Below, one piece after another: positions 42,684 to 51,714 of a DNA stretch of 64,000 nucleotides (positions are counted from its first letter, which is position 1; every line of letters starts with the position of its first letter). Location: positions 633,434-697,433 of the forward strand of contig JAIZWL010000001.1 in assembly GCA_021498125.1 (NCBI GenBank). The letters are read 5' to 3'. Origin of the DNA: Candidatus Thorarchaeota archaeon (GTDB lineage Archaea > Asgardarchaeota > Thorarchaeia > Thorarchaeales > Thorarchaeaceae). A model generated the notes under the pieces. That model saw nothing but the letters and a program-made list of their open reading frames with translations, was not told where the DNA came from and ran no database searches. The position numbers and the translations under genes were made by a program.

Positions 42684-45278
42684 TTGAGCGGTTCCGAAAG
42701 ATCACAGCCATCGACCCCGAGTACAATTGAAGCCATTCGTCTGGCCTCTCTCTCTGTCCTTGGTCTAACTACGCGCCGAGGTTATCCTCTTGGTACTGTT
42801 GCAGGCTCTGGAAGCATGATGCAACAGAACTCTGACGAAGTGGCGATGAATGTTGCTCCCCTGACCTTTGCTGTCCGTGATGCACTCTATACCTCAGAGG
42901 ATCTTGAGATCCTCTCCATGGAATGGGAACTCGAGCACGCATCAGGGATTGGGCTTGTGCCAGAGCAGCTTCTGATTGCAGGTGGGGGTATTGCTGGCGG
43001 AGTCGGTTCGCACGTGAGTGTGTTAGGTTGGGAGCGAGGGATGATTGATCCCTTCCGAATGGATGACTATGTAAAACGGGTCTCAAAGAAGATTGCAGAT
43101 ATCGAGCTGGCTGTGAATGCTAATGGTCTCGAATACGAGACTCAGGGGCTTGAGGTTTTGCGCAAGTTCTGTGACCGGCTCAATAATGTGTTATATGTGG
43201 ATCTTCTCGATCGAAGGTTCCAGCGCTCTTGGGACTCCATTCAAATCCGCAAAGAACATACCGAGCCTCAAGTGGTTGTTCGACTAGAGTGCCGAGATGA
43301 TTTTACAACAACGCCTCCTGGGATTAAGATTATCCGGCAGACAAGCCGAGACTTTCTCCTTCCAACCGGTTCCGAAGATGAGATAGTTGCAAAGTTCAAA
43401 CACCGCGTTCTCACACCGCTTGGAGTTGAGACCCTTGCCATGAAAATACCACGTCTTGGGCAAGCGGTGCTCTCTGAGCTTAATTCCTATGCATATGCAA
43501 TCGAAGAGGAGGATATCGCCCGTACTGCTATCAAGTTTCTGACCGAGTTTATCGGTGCAGATGAGGTGGCTCCTGCACAGGTTCAGAATCTTCGTGGGAA
43601 GGCTGCCGAGTTCACTAAGATTATGGGGCGAGTGATCCAAGCAATCCGTAATGCCACGGACTCTCATCTGCGTTCGGGGATGACGCTTGATCTTGCAGGT
43701 CACCATGCTGAGTTCAAGAGGTCCCTTATGGGCAACGATCTAAACGAGTTCGAAACCTCTTTTGCAGAATCTCTGATTGACAATCTTGTCAGATCCCTTG
43801 AACGACGGTTCCCCACTGATACCGAATTCAGAGCATGGCAGATGCGAAGCTCTGTGACACATTTCCTTCCATACTGTGAACGTGTGGCCTCCTACTTTGC
43901 TGATGAACTGCGCCAGTATCTTTTGGTCAACTCGGCACGAAAGGCCTTTCTTGCGGCCCTACACGAGTTCAGGGCGGAATCAATCACACCCGACACTGAT
44001 GAAGTCTCCTTAGTCTTGTTTGAGAAGTTCTATTCTGAACTGTATGCTCAGTTGAATGCTATTTTTGACAGAAAGGCGTATCAGCGGTCTGGGCAGGAAT
44101 CATTCGAAGAGATCGTCTCAATTATTGCACGAGAGATGATCGAGGTCTTTGGTCAGATTGACATGTGGGATCTTATCGAGTTCACTGATGTGGCCAATAT
44201 TGCAAGGTCCGAGATAAAAAGAAAGTATGAGCAGGAGGGCAGTCTGACGCCCCATGGAACGACTCTCATGGAGATGCTGGACTCTCTTGAGACCCTAGTG
44301 GCCGAGATAGTACCCGATATCGCTCAGACATTGCTCTCTCGCGGGTTTATCACGCAAGTCATCGACCGTGTTGTTGCAGGTTCGAATCTTATGACCGAGC
44401 TCTATTCGGCTGTAGAAAACACTCCCGAAAAACCTGAAGAATGGCGTGAGGAGGCAAGGCGCTGGTTAAAGATATTCGAGGTTGGGACCGATACCTCAAC
44501 TCCTCTCTCCAAGAAATTACTATCATTTCAGGAAGTGGTTCATGAGCGTGCGGGGACTGTTGTATCTGCGGGTTCGGTTGTAGTGCGTGTGTCTTTTGAG
44601 GCCGAGGTGCGTCAAAATGACTTTGATCAACAGGTCAAGGCATGGGAGGAAGAATGTGCTCGTATTGAGACTGAGAATGCCCCCATAATCGAGCGAAATA
44701 GGATGCGTGAGGAACTCTCCCAAAGAGCGCGTTCTGATTATGCTGTGGACTATGTGAAATACAAGGCCAAGATGCATGAGTATCAGGAGAAAAAGAGTCA
44801 ACTTGAAGCATCTGGGAGTCCAACCGATTCGCTCTACGAACCAACGCCCCCTGAGCCGCTTGAGGCACGATTGGAACGAATTGCAAAAGACTATCCTAAG
44901 GGCGTTGTCAAGCCATTACCGCCCAAACCTGAGCCTTCAGAAGAACTCTTGAACTATACGGAACTACGAGATCTGCTGACTGAGCGTATCACGTCAATGG
45001 ACGAGTCCCAAGAGGACATGGAGCGCGTCTTCTCAGAGCGGCTACGTCAAATGGAGGCCGAGGCATCTTCTATGACCGAGCAGATTCATGTCAGTCTGGG
45101 TGACGAATTTCTGGACTACCTTCTCGCATCGGTGATCCGTTCTCTCGGGCGTCTATTTCCACAACCTACTCGAACCTATCTTCGAAATCCGGATGATTCG
45201 TCACGGATCTATCTTGTAACGTATGAACGCGAAGGTGACGAGCTAACGGTCACCATTGGCGATACTATTTTGAGGTGA
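42684..45278 (+). CDS. Very large helical protein of unknown function, first of a pair (864 residues)
   Basis: I do not recognise this protein. No membrane segment or signal is seen. A Gly-rich stretch near residue 100 (LIAGGGIAGGVGSHV) is followed by long helical parts, and residues around 640-760 form a charged coiled coil (QVKAWEEECARIETENA, KYKAKMHEYQEKKSQLEAS) with a Pro/Glu-rich section. The C-terminal 60 residues look beta-rich (RIYLVTYEREGDELTVTIGD). TTG 42684 is used because GGAGGT ends seven bases before it. Its stop is five bases before the next gene's start, so the two are one operon. Confidence 0.75.
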   Translation: MSGSERSQPSTPSTIEAIRLASLSVLGLTTRRGYPLGTVAGSGSMMQQNSDEVAMNVAPLTFAVRDALYTSEDLEILSMEWELEHASGIGLVPEQLLIAGGGIAGGVGSHVSVLGWERGMIDPFRMDDYVKRVSKKIADIELAVNANGLEYETQGLEVLRKFCDRLNNVLYVDLLDRRFQRSWDSIQIRKEHTEPQVVVRLECRDDFTTTPPGIKIIRQTSRDFLLPTGSEDEIVAKFKHRVLTPLGVETLAMKIPRLGQAVLSELNSYAYAIEEEDIARTAIKFLTEFIGADEVAPAQVQNLRGKAAEFTKIMGRVIQAIRNATDSHLRSGMTLDLAGHHAEFKRSLMGNDLNEFETSFAESLIDNLVRSLERRFPTDTEFRAWQMRSSVTHFLPYCERVASYFADELRQYLLVNSARKAFLAALHEFRAESITPDTDEVSLVLFEKFYSELYAQLNAIFDRKAYQRSGQESFEEIVSIIAREMIEVFGQIDMWDLIEFTDVANIARSEIKRKYEQEGSLTPHGTTLMEMLDSLETLVAEIVPDIAQTLLSRGFITQVIDRVVAGSNLMTELYSAVENTPEKPEEWREEARRWLKIFEVGTDTSTPLSKKLLSFQEVVHERAGTVVSAGSVVVRVSFEAEVRQNDFDQQVKAWEEECARIETENAPIIERNRMREELSQRARSDYAVDYVKYKAKMHEYQEKKSQLEASGSPTDSLYEPTPPEPLEARLERIAKDYPKGVVKPLPPKPEPSEELLNYTELRDLLTERITSMDESQEDMERVFSERLRQMEAEASSMTEQIHVSLGDEFLDYLLASVIRSLGRLFPQPTRTYLRNPDDSSRIYLVTYEREGDELTVTIGDTILR

Positions 45279-45283
45279 GTATA

Positions 45284-47728
45284 ATGTCGAGCGCTTGGTT
45301 ACTAAAGACTCCACAGATGCATGAGGCCGGAAGAGAAATTCTCCTACGGGAGGCACTCGTTGCACATATGCGAAGTACACGTGATAGACAAATCCTCGCA
45401 TCAATTGCTGGTGATGCCAGACCATTGGAAGGGCTTCTCTCTTTCTTTGCCAGTTTTTATGTATTCAATTATCATGGGCTTCGTCTGTTCAGTCCCAAAC
45501 ACGAATCGACAACCACCTCTATTGATCAAAAGGCCGATCTGGAAAAGGAAGAACGCAGGCAGCTGGAATTGGAGATTCGGCAACTGCTTGGTAATGGTTT
45601 CAGGGAGGAGGTGGATATTGCTCATCTTGTCAGTGAATTCTTCATTGACCTGTGTGCCAAATTCAATACGATGAAGAACAGTCCCTCTCCACCAGATGGA
45701 TTGAAGGATCAGATCACGGACTATCTTCGAAAGGTTCCTACAGACTATTCTCCGAACGCATCAATCGATTTCATCAACGAGATAACTGGCTGGGGTATAG
45801 AGGCACGAAAAGAACTCTATGCCAAGTCCTCAGGTCTGAAGGAGTCCGCCCTCACACTGCGTGATGAACTCTTGCGCGAGCATGAAGAAGAGATCATTGA
45901 GATTTCCACTCTTAAACGGGCGATTGTGAGGCTCCGTGGGCATCTCGGATGTTTCCCGCAACCGATTGATCCTGATGACCTCTCGGCTGATACTATTGAT
46001 GCGATTGTCAGTGCAACATGGTCCCGCTTCATCTCGGTCCGGGATCTTCAAGCGATGGAGACCGCACACAAAATCCGTCTTAACCTGCTTGATCTACTGG
46101 AAGAAAATATTGATTTGCCTACAACATTGGGTGAACTTGAGACCATGCTTATGCATCGTGTTTCCACGCTCTTCTCAAGTGCTATTGAGAAAAGTCCCAA
46201 TCAGGCCTTTGCAATAATAAGCCACTTTGTAGGGATTCCTGAGCAGGATGTTCAAGCATCTCTGCGTTCTCAAGGGGTTCGTGACCCCCTTGAACTGGCT
46301 AAGGGTCTGTTAGAAGAGGACACTGATGAGGCCGTCTCGGGTGAGGACGGTGAAACCATCTCGCCTGATGATCTCGAGTATATTGAACGGTCCATGCGGT
46401 CTCTTGAAAAGATCGAGCAAAAGCTCGAAGGCCCCGTCAAGGGAATGCTCAGGTCTCGTGGACTCAGAGCCTCCGAACTTGAAAAGGTCAAACTCGATTT
46501 TCTCACAAAGGATCGTACGACCCTTATGGCTTTGGAACTACAGATTCTCTCCGAACTGAAAAAGAAGGTACGCGTTCCTTCACCTGACGAGATGAAACGC
46601 TTGTTAGAGCTTCGAGATCGTGTGAAGAGTGGGGAGGTCTCTGGAGTAGCTGCAACCTCTGGTACTGAGATGGTCAAGCAACGAGTACACAAAGAGGCGA
46701 TCGCCTCGCTTCGTCTGGATCTTGTCTGGTACTTTATGATTGGTGTCATGACAAATGTTTCCCGGGTCGTTGAGACCTATCTTCGATCAAAGCATGATAT
46801 GCTACGAATTCGTGCTGTGCTCAAGAGTATCTATGAGGAGACCGAGACCGAACTTCAATTCCTTCGTGAAGAGATATTGATCGATCTGCTCTCAATGAGA
46901 ATATATGAGATGAAATGTGTGCATCCTGATCTTGATGCTCCTATGGTCTGTTCATGGCTCCATGCGCGTCTGTCTAACAAGAGCCTGACTGCCGCACGTG
47001 ATGAACTCGATGCAACTCCAAGTCCTGTCTTTGAGGGTATTGTTGATGTGCCTCTCAAGCTGACCGACCTGGAGTTTGATAACTATGCAATTGCTTACGA
47101 TGTCATGCATAGATTCCTCATCCGGCAACGTATCGCAAAGGCAAAACGCGAAGAGGATGCATTGGAGGCCAAGATTCGCGAGCAGGAGTTCATCCAGAAG
47201 CGGCGCAAGAACCTTGATGTCCTCAACTTCATCTACACAAAGTCGCACACAGTGTTTCGTGTGATCGGTCGTGTTGGTACTAAAGGTCTCGAGTGGGGCC
47301 CTAATGATGATATGAAGTGTGCAAACCTCTTGGCCTTCTATATTCAGACGAACCGAGGTCGCCCTATCTGTAAGCAATGCGGTGCCACGCCCAAAGATGG
47401 CATCTGTCCAGATCACGGTAAGGCCTTCCAAGGAGTGGCTGATGACATGGATAATCTCTCAGTCTTTGTCATGCATGCTCTCTCCGATATCAAAGAGGGC
47501 CTCATGGGGTCTCAGGCAACCCCGGTCCCATGGGATAAGGCACGCTCGTTGGTTCAGCGGGAAATCAGTACGCTCAAGAAACAGGGACGTATCACTTCCA
47601 AGACCAATCTCTCCAAGCTACTCCCCGGCGAGATTAATAACGTCATTGGTCCAAAGATCGCACAGCTCATTGGCAAGCAGTTCAACGAGTCTCTCGTCTA
47701 TGCCGCACGACGGGCTAATCTTGCTTAG
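45284..47728 (+). CDS. Very large helical protein with C-terminal zinc ribbon, second of a pair (814 residues)
   Basis: I do not recognise this protein. It is helical and charged through most of its length, with a predicted coiled coil near KREEDALEAKIREQEFIQKR, and near the C-terminus CKQCGATPKDGICPDHG forms a CxxC...CxxH zinc-binding knuckle. The start at ATG 45284 follows GAGGTG by eight bases; GTG 45275, overlapping the previous stop, is another option. Size and tandem position suggest it forms a complex with the preceding protein. It overlaps the convergent cutA gene by four bases. Confidence 0.75.
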   Translation: MSSAWLLKTPQMHEAGREILLREALVAHMRSTRDRQILASIAGDARPLEGLLSFFASFYVFNYHGLRLFSPKHESTTTSIDQKADLEKEERRQLELEIRQLLGNGFREEVDIAHLVSEFFIDLCAKFNTMKNSPSPPDGLKDQITDYLRKVPTDYSPNASIDFINEITGWGIEARKELYAKSSGLKESALTLRDELLREHEEEIIEISTLKRAIVRLRGHLGCFPQPIDPDDLSADTIDAIVSATWSRFISVRDLQAMETAHKIRLNLLDLLEENIDLPTTLGELETMLMHRVSTLFSSAIEKSPNQAFAIISHFVGIPEQDVQASLRSQGVRDPLELAKGLLEEDTDEAVSGEDGETISPDDLEYIERSMRSLEKIEQKLEGPVKGMLRSRGLRASELEKVKLDFLTKDRTTLMALELQILSELKKKVRVPSPDEMKRLLELRDRVKSGEVSGVAATSGTEMVKQRVHKEAIASLRLDLVWYFMIGVMTNVSRVVETYLRSKHDMLRIRAVLKSIYEETETELQFLREEILIDLLSMRIYEMKCVHPDLDAPMVCSWLHARLSNKSLTAARDELDATPSPVFEGIVDVPLKLTDLEFDNYAIAYDVMHRFLIRQRIAKAKREEDALEAKIREQEFIQKRRKNLDVLNFIYTKSHTVFRVIGRVGTKGLEWGPNDDMKCANLLAFYIQTNRGRPICKQCGATPKDGICPDHGKAFQGVADDMDNLSVFVMHALSDIKEGLMGSQATPVPWDKARSLVQREISTLKKQGRITSKTNLSKLLPGEINNVIGPKIAQLIGKQFNESLVYAARRANLA

Positions 47729-48051
47729 TCGCCTTGCGGTTCGAGAGTGGCCGTGATCCACGATAAGTAATCGGCAGCACCACTGGCAATGTTGATGGCC
47801 ACAAACTCAGGGGTCTCATATGGATGGATTTCTTTGAGGCTAGACTCCATACGTTGGACCATTTCTTTTCGGGTCTTAATTATCAGGAGGCTTTCCGTAT
47901 CCGATTCGATCTTTCCTTTCCAGCGGTATATGCTTGATACATGTTTGATGATATTGACGCATGCCGCCAGTCGTTGCTCCACAAGTGCCGTGGCGATACG
48001 ATTCGCGTCTTGTGGTCTACATGTAGTAAGGCAGATGATGTAGTCGTTCAT
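47725..48051 (-). CDS. cutA: CutA1-type divalent-cation tolerance protein
   Basis: A small trimeric protein of 108 residues. The sequence YIICLTTCRPQDANRIATALVEQRLAACVNI, SIYRWKGKIESDTESLLIIKT and HPYETPEFVAINI is the complete CutA pattern. Its exact role is unsettled; metal binding and stress tolerance are usual suggestions. The gene is convergent with the large pair and divergent from the DapA-Fae genes. Confidence 0.96.
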   Translation of the reverse strand: MNDYIICLTTCRPQDANRIATALVEQRLAACVNIIKHVSSIYRWKGKIESDTESLLIIKTRKEMVQRMESSLKEIHPYETPEFVAINIASGAADYLSWITATLEPQGD

Positions 48052-48123
48052 GGTGGAATGTATCTGCTCATCACCTTAAGAGCATAGTTTCGTAATGAAA
48101 CTATTTTTCCAATATGGCACAAT

Positions 48124-48131
48124 CTATATAC
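48124..48131 (+). promoter_or_regulatory. TATA-like box of the DapA-Fae operon
   Basis: CTATATAC is centred about 47 bases before the ATG at 48174, which would give a leader of some 20 bases containing GGTGAA. The divergent cutA gene starts 73 bases upstream of the box. Confidence 0.5.
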
Positions 48132-48173
48132 GAGATGTGGCCCGTCACTTGGATGTAGTACAGGTGAATTCCA

Positions 48174-49604
48174 ATGGGCAGACGTTTTGTACCTGAGGGA
48201 GTCATGCCTGCTCTCGTTACTCCGTTCACAAAAGATGGTGACATCATTGAGGACGGGTTCAAGCAGATAATTGACTACGTGATCGACAAAGGTGCCACTG
48301 GTATTGTACCCGGAGGTACAACTGGCGAATTTGTGTATTTACGCACTGAAGAACGCAAGAAGCTCTTGCGTCTTGCCGTAGAGTATGCTGATGGTCGAGT
48401 ACCTGTTGTCGCTGGGACCGGACAGACAAGTACGGAGGCCACTGTTGAACTGACCAAGTACGCAGCGGATATTGGCTGTGATGCCGCACTGGTCATCTCC
48501 CCATTCTATCTTCGGCCAGCTGACAAGGGCTACTACGAGCACTATGCGACGGTGGCGTACAAAACAGACTTTCCAATCATTTTGTACAATATTCCGCAAT
48601 GTACTCTTGGCGCATTGAATGCAAATGTCATTGAAGACTTGGCACAGATCGATAACATTGTTGCAGTCAAGGATAGCAGTGGGAACATCCCCGCAACAAT
48701 GGAACTCATTCAGAAACTGAAAGGCAAACTGCCAGTTCTGATCGGTCATGACGAATGTTTCCTCTCAGCAGTTGCAGCAGGTGCTCAGGCGGCCATTCTC
48801 GCTTCCGGGAATGTGATTCCTCACATCTGGCTCGAGATAATGGACAAGGTTCGAAAGGGTGATTTCGAGGGCGCAATGAATCTTCAGCATTCTGTCCAGA
48901 CGCTCTCACGACTGATCACACGGCATGGTGGTGCTCCCCCAGCAAAGGCTGCTCTGCGAATGATGGGCATTAATGCTGGGAAATCCCGGATGCCTCTTGA
49001 CTCTGGTGGCACATTCACGCCCGAGCTCAAGGATGAGATTCGTATGGAACTGGAGAAACTTGGGCTCATAGAGTCACTGAACCATCCTCCCATCACCAAG
49101 AATCTCAATATGGCTGATCTGTTCAAAGAGTTTGGCGTATCACTTACTGATCTTAAAACGTCTGACTTGATGCATAGCCCGCAAGATTCTGCGCGATACG
49201 GGACTGCCGCAAATGATATGGTTTCGGCAGCAGTCGCAGTCGATGCGAAGAATAGCCTGTTGGCCCTTGCTTTTGTACGTCTTCTGACTCGGGCCAAAAT
49301 AGGATATGAAGCGCTAAGCGTGATTCTTGAGCCAAATCTTCCGGTCAGGCCCTCGAGCATTATGCTTCCTGCCCGCCCGATCAAGTCCCTTCGACAGGCC
49401 TCACTCTTTTACGGTCCTGTTCAGTCCGGTACGGCCAAGGCGATTGCGGGATTTTTGGAGGCCGGGAAGATTTCACAAGAAGAGATTCATTCAAGCCTGA
49501 TGATCATCGCTCTTGATGTGGACTTGAATACACGAGACAGACGGGCTGTCACTGCTGCTGCAGAGGACGCAGTCACCAAGGCCCTTGCTGAGGTCTGGGG
49601 GTGA
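48174..49604 (+). CDS. DapA/NanA-family pyruvate aldolase fused to a degenerate Fae domain (first paralogue)
   Basis: Residues 1-300 are a class I aldolase of the dihydrodipicolinate synthase/N-acetylneuraminate lyase family: PGGTTGEF (46-53), Tyr138 in YNIPQCT and the Schiff-base Lys166 in VAVKDSSGN. The DHDPS-specific Arg after YN-P-S is absent, so lysine biosynthesis is doubtful. From about 345 to 476 the chain resembles formaldehyde-activating enzyme: EPNLPVRPSSIMLP and FYGPVQSGTAKAIAGFL match Fae's PNLPxKP and GPAQxxVAxAV. The catalytic His of the AHID motif is replaced (SAAVAVD) and the closing HPF motif is missing. ATG 48174 has GGTGAA upstream. It overlaps the second paralogue by four bases. 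Confidence 0.85.
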   Translation: MGRRFVPEGVMPALVTPFTKDGDIIEDGFKQIIDYVIDKGATGIVPGGTTGEFVYLRTEERKKLLRLAVEYADGRVPVVAGTGQTSTEATVELTKYAADIGCDAALVISPFYLRPADKGYYEHYATVAYKTDFPIILYNIPQCTLGALNANVIEDLAQIDNIVAVKDSSGNIPATMELIQKLKGKLPVLIGHDECFLSAVAAGAQAAILASGNVIPHIWLEIMDKVRKGDFEGAMNLQHSVQTLSRLITRHGGAPPAKAALRMMGINAGKSRMPLDSGGTFTPELKDEIRMELEKLGLIESLNHPPITKNLNMADLFKEFGVSLTDLKTSDLMHSPQDSARYGTAANDMVSAAVAVDAKNSLLALAFVRLLTRAKIGYEALSVILEPNLPVRPSSIMLPARPIKSLRQASLFYGPVQSGTAKAIAGFLEAGKISQEEIHSSLMIIALDVDLNTRDRRAVTAAAEDAVTKALAEVWG

Positions 49605-51085
49605 ATGTCATGGAAGAGAAATATCGTTTCAAAGGAGTATATCCTGCGCTTGTGACCCCATTTGATGAGAATGGTGTTAATGAGGAGCAGTTTAAGGGTC
49701 TCATTGACTATGTGATCCGTGCTGGTGCAACGGGGATAGTGCCATGTGGAACAACTGGTGAATTTACGAATATGACCTTTGATGAAAAGGTCGAGGCTAT
49801 CCGAATTGCCTGTGAAGCCGCGAGGGGTCGTGTTCCAGTCCTCGCAGGGTGTGGTGCTGCATATACAAATGATGCTATCAAGCTGGTCCGTCGAGCTGCT
49901 GAGTTCGGGGCCTCCGCTGCGCTTGTAGTGTCCCCGTATTTTCTCAAGCCCACCAATAAAGAGATCTTTGAGCACTATCAGAAGGTTGCAAACAATAGTG
50001 ACATTCCTATCTTCATCTATAACATTCCCCAGGTGACTGGCGTTCCCATTCACTGGACTCTTGTTGATGGTCTTCGTGATATTGATGGCATTGAAGGAAT
50101 GAAGGACTCTAGTGGAAACCTTGTCAATCTCACGACGATACTCGTGCGCAAGCCCGAGAATTTCCAAGTCGTTGTGGGCCATGATGAGGTTGCCTTACCT
50201 GCCCTTGCTGCTGGTTGCGATGGTGCTATTCTTGCCAGTGCCAATATCTTTCCGAATCGCTATATCAAGATGGAGAACGCTCTTGCGCAGGGCGATCTCA
50301 AAGAGGCATATCTTCTCCAGCGAAGTATTCAGAAGGCCGTTCGTATCATTGTCAATAAGGGTGGCGGGATGGCTGTCAAGGCGGCTCTGAATATGATGGG
50401 CGTTCCAGTTGGTCAGGCGCGAATGCCGCTGCTCGAAGGTGATTCTCTAAGCTATGAGGACATAGATGAGATCCGTGCCTGTCTAGAGGATATGCAATTG
50501 ATCAAACGCGGTCCTGTGACGTTCAAGACACCAGACCGGTCAATTGTTGCCGAGGCATACCCAAAGGCCATCGGCCTAGTTCCTGATGAGATTCCCGACC
50601 TGACACTTCTACATGGTGAGGCTCTTGCCGGAGGTAATCTGGAGGTTGCACATGTGGATCTTGTGATGGGACTCAAGAAGGGGCCACTGGCCGCAGCGCT
50701 CGCAGACACTGGTAAGATCATTGATGGTTTCCACCCCTCCACGATTATCAAGGATCTTGAGCCAACGACTGTCTTTGCTCCTACTGTGACTATTACCAGT
50801 GAGAGCCACAAAGCTCTTGTCTATGATGTTGCTCAAAAAGCAGTGGCCGATGCCATCACACGGACCATTACCGATCGCATCCTTCCTGAGGAACTGCTCC
50901 CGGACATTGCAATCGCAGTGAATGTCTTTGTTCATCCAAAGGCTGTCAATGCTCGTCGTGTCCACATCAATAATTTCCGTGCAACTCGTTTTGCGCTTCG
51001 TCGCGCTATTGAGGGGCGACCCTCTACAACGGAAATCGTGGCACGAAAGGAGTCCGCAAGGCATCCCTTTGCATACAATCCATAA
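49601..51085 (+). CDS. DapA/NanA-family pyruvate aldolase fused to Fae (second paralogue)
   Basis: Residues 1-305 repeat the aldolase domain: PCGTTGEF, Tyr140 in YNIPQVTG and Lys168 in GMKDSSGN. About 334-490 is a Fae domain: GEALAGGNLEVAHVDLVMG with the catalytic His351, VNVFVHPKAVNARRV, NNFRATRFALRRAIEGRPS and the terminal HPF. Fae condenses formaldehyde with tetrahydromethanopterin. Unlike normal Fae it lacks the PNLPxKP and GPAQ motifs (it reads KDLEPTT...YDVAQKAV), which are kept in the first paralogue. A joint site is therefore likely. GTG 49601 overlaps the preceding stop; ATG 49610 is an alternative. A hairpin terminator follows. Confidence 0.9.
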   Translation: MNVMEEKYRFKGVYPALVTPFDENGVNEEQFKGLIDYVIRAGATGIVPCGTTGEFTNMTFDEKVEAIRIACEAARGRVPVLAGCGAAYTNDAIKLVRRAAEFGASAALVVSPYFLKPTNKEIFEHYQKVANNSDIPIFIYNIPQVTGVPIHWTLVDGLRDIDGIEGMKDSSGNLVNLTTILVRKPENFQVVVGHDEVALPALAAGCDGAILASANIFPNRYIKMENALAQGDLKEAYLLQRSIQKAVRIIVNKGGGMAVKAALNMMGVPVGQARMPLLEGDSLSYEDIDEIRACLEDMQLIKRGPVTFKTPDRSIVAEAYPKAIGLVPDEIPDLTLLHGEALAGGNLEVAHVDLVMGLKKGPLAAALADTGKIIDGFHPSTIIKDLEPTTVFAPTVTITSESHKALVYDVAQKAVADAITRTITDRILPEELLPDIAIAVNVFVHPKAVNARRVHINNFRATRFALRRAIEGRPSTTEIVARKESARHPFAYNP

Positions 51086-51092
51086 TAGTCAG

Positions 51093-51125
51093 AAGAGCCT
51101 TTTACGGCTCTTTTACCTTTTTTTA
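51093..51125 (+). terminator. Hairpin and T-run terminator after the DapA-Fae operon
   Basis: AAGAGCC (51093-51099) and GGCTCTT (51106-51112) form a perfect 7-base stem with a 6-base loop, followed by TTACC and a run of Ts, eight bases after the stop codon at 51085. Confidence 0.75.
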
Positions 51126-51264
51126 AGAAAAAGTTCATTTTTTTCTCTTGTTTGCTTTTTACTTTTTCAAAATGTATGAGCAAAAGTAATATTGTACTTT
51201 GTTCTGCTGTTGGACTAACCCCCCATCCTCTTCCGCGAGGTTGTAGTATTCCGCATTGGTGACA

Positions 51265-51477
51265 ATGATGAACCCTGATAATGACTATGGCACTCGACTA
51301 CAAAATATACTTGATACGGTCATCGCATCAGGTGCCGATCAGATTCTTTCTGATGGAGATGAACTAGTGATGGACGTTGATGATGAATCAATAGTTATCT
51401 CTAGGATTAATGGACGCATATCCGTTCGCATTCTTGGAATGCAATCCTCATCCGGTCTGGACGAGGCCTCTGACTGA
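51265..51477 (+). CDS. Small acidic protein of unknown function
   Basis: A 70-residue protein beginning MMNPDNDYGTRLQNILDTVI, acidic and without membrane segments; the second half (ESIVISRINGRISVRIL) is probably beta-strand. GGTGA lies a few bases before the paired ATG codons at 51265/51268. It follows the terminator of the DapA-Fae operon, so it has its own promoter. I do not recognise it. Confidence 0.5.
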   Translation: MMNPDNDYGTRLQNILDTVIASGADQILSDGDELVMDVDDESIVISRINGRISVRILGMQSSSGLDEASD

Positions 51478-51478
51478 G

Positions 51479-51499
51479 ATGTCCGTTTGTTAAGTAAAC
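51479..51499 (+). repeat. 21-base motif, copy 2 (first copy at 9482)
   Basis: Matches the copy at 9482 in 20 of 21 bases (ATGTCC, then GTTTGTTAAGTAAAC). It begins two bases after the stop of the small gene before it. Confidence 0.5.
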
Positions 51500-51547
51500 C
51501 CCCAAGTTCCGGACTATATTTTGAGTATATGTTTAGGTCGTGTCATC

Positions 51548-51567
51548 GCATACCATTTTGGGTATGC
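51548..51567 (+). repeat. Short inverted repeat (7-base arms)
   Basis: GCATACC (51548-51554) and GGTATGC (51561-51567) are perfectly complementary around ATTTTG. It could be an operator or a hairpin in the leader of the 51715 gene; there is no T-run after it. Confidence 0.4.
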
Positions 51568-51714
51568 AGAATGCCTTCAAATAGGCTTCTCCATCGAGTT
51601 TTCGGCCAGTGACGCTATTCGTTCCTATTATATATTCAGTATTCCTCTGTACCCATAGTTGTTAGTCGCTCTTACGAGCAACGCCAACATCCGCACTTGT
51701 GGAGCTGAGATCAA

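Noticed and set aside
44370-44395. GGTTCGAATC, resembling a tRNA T-loop
   Set aside because: It lies inside the coding sequence of the first large protein and no cloverleaf can be drawn around it.
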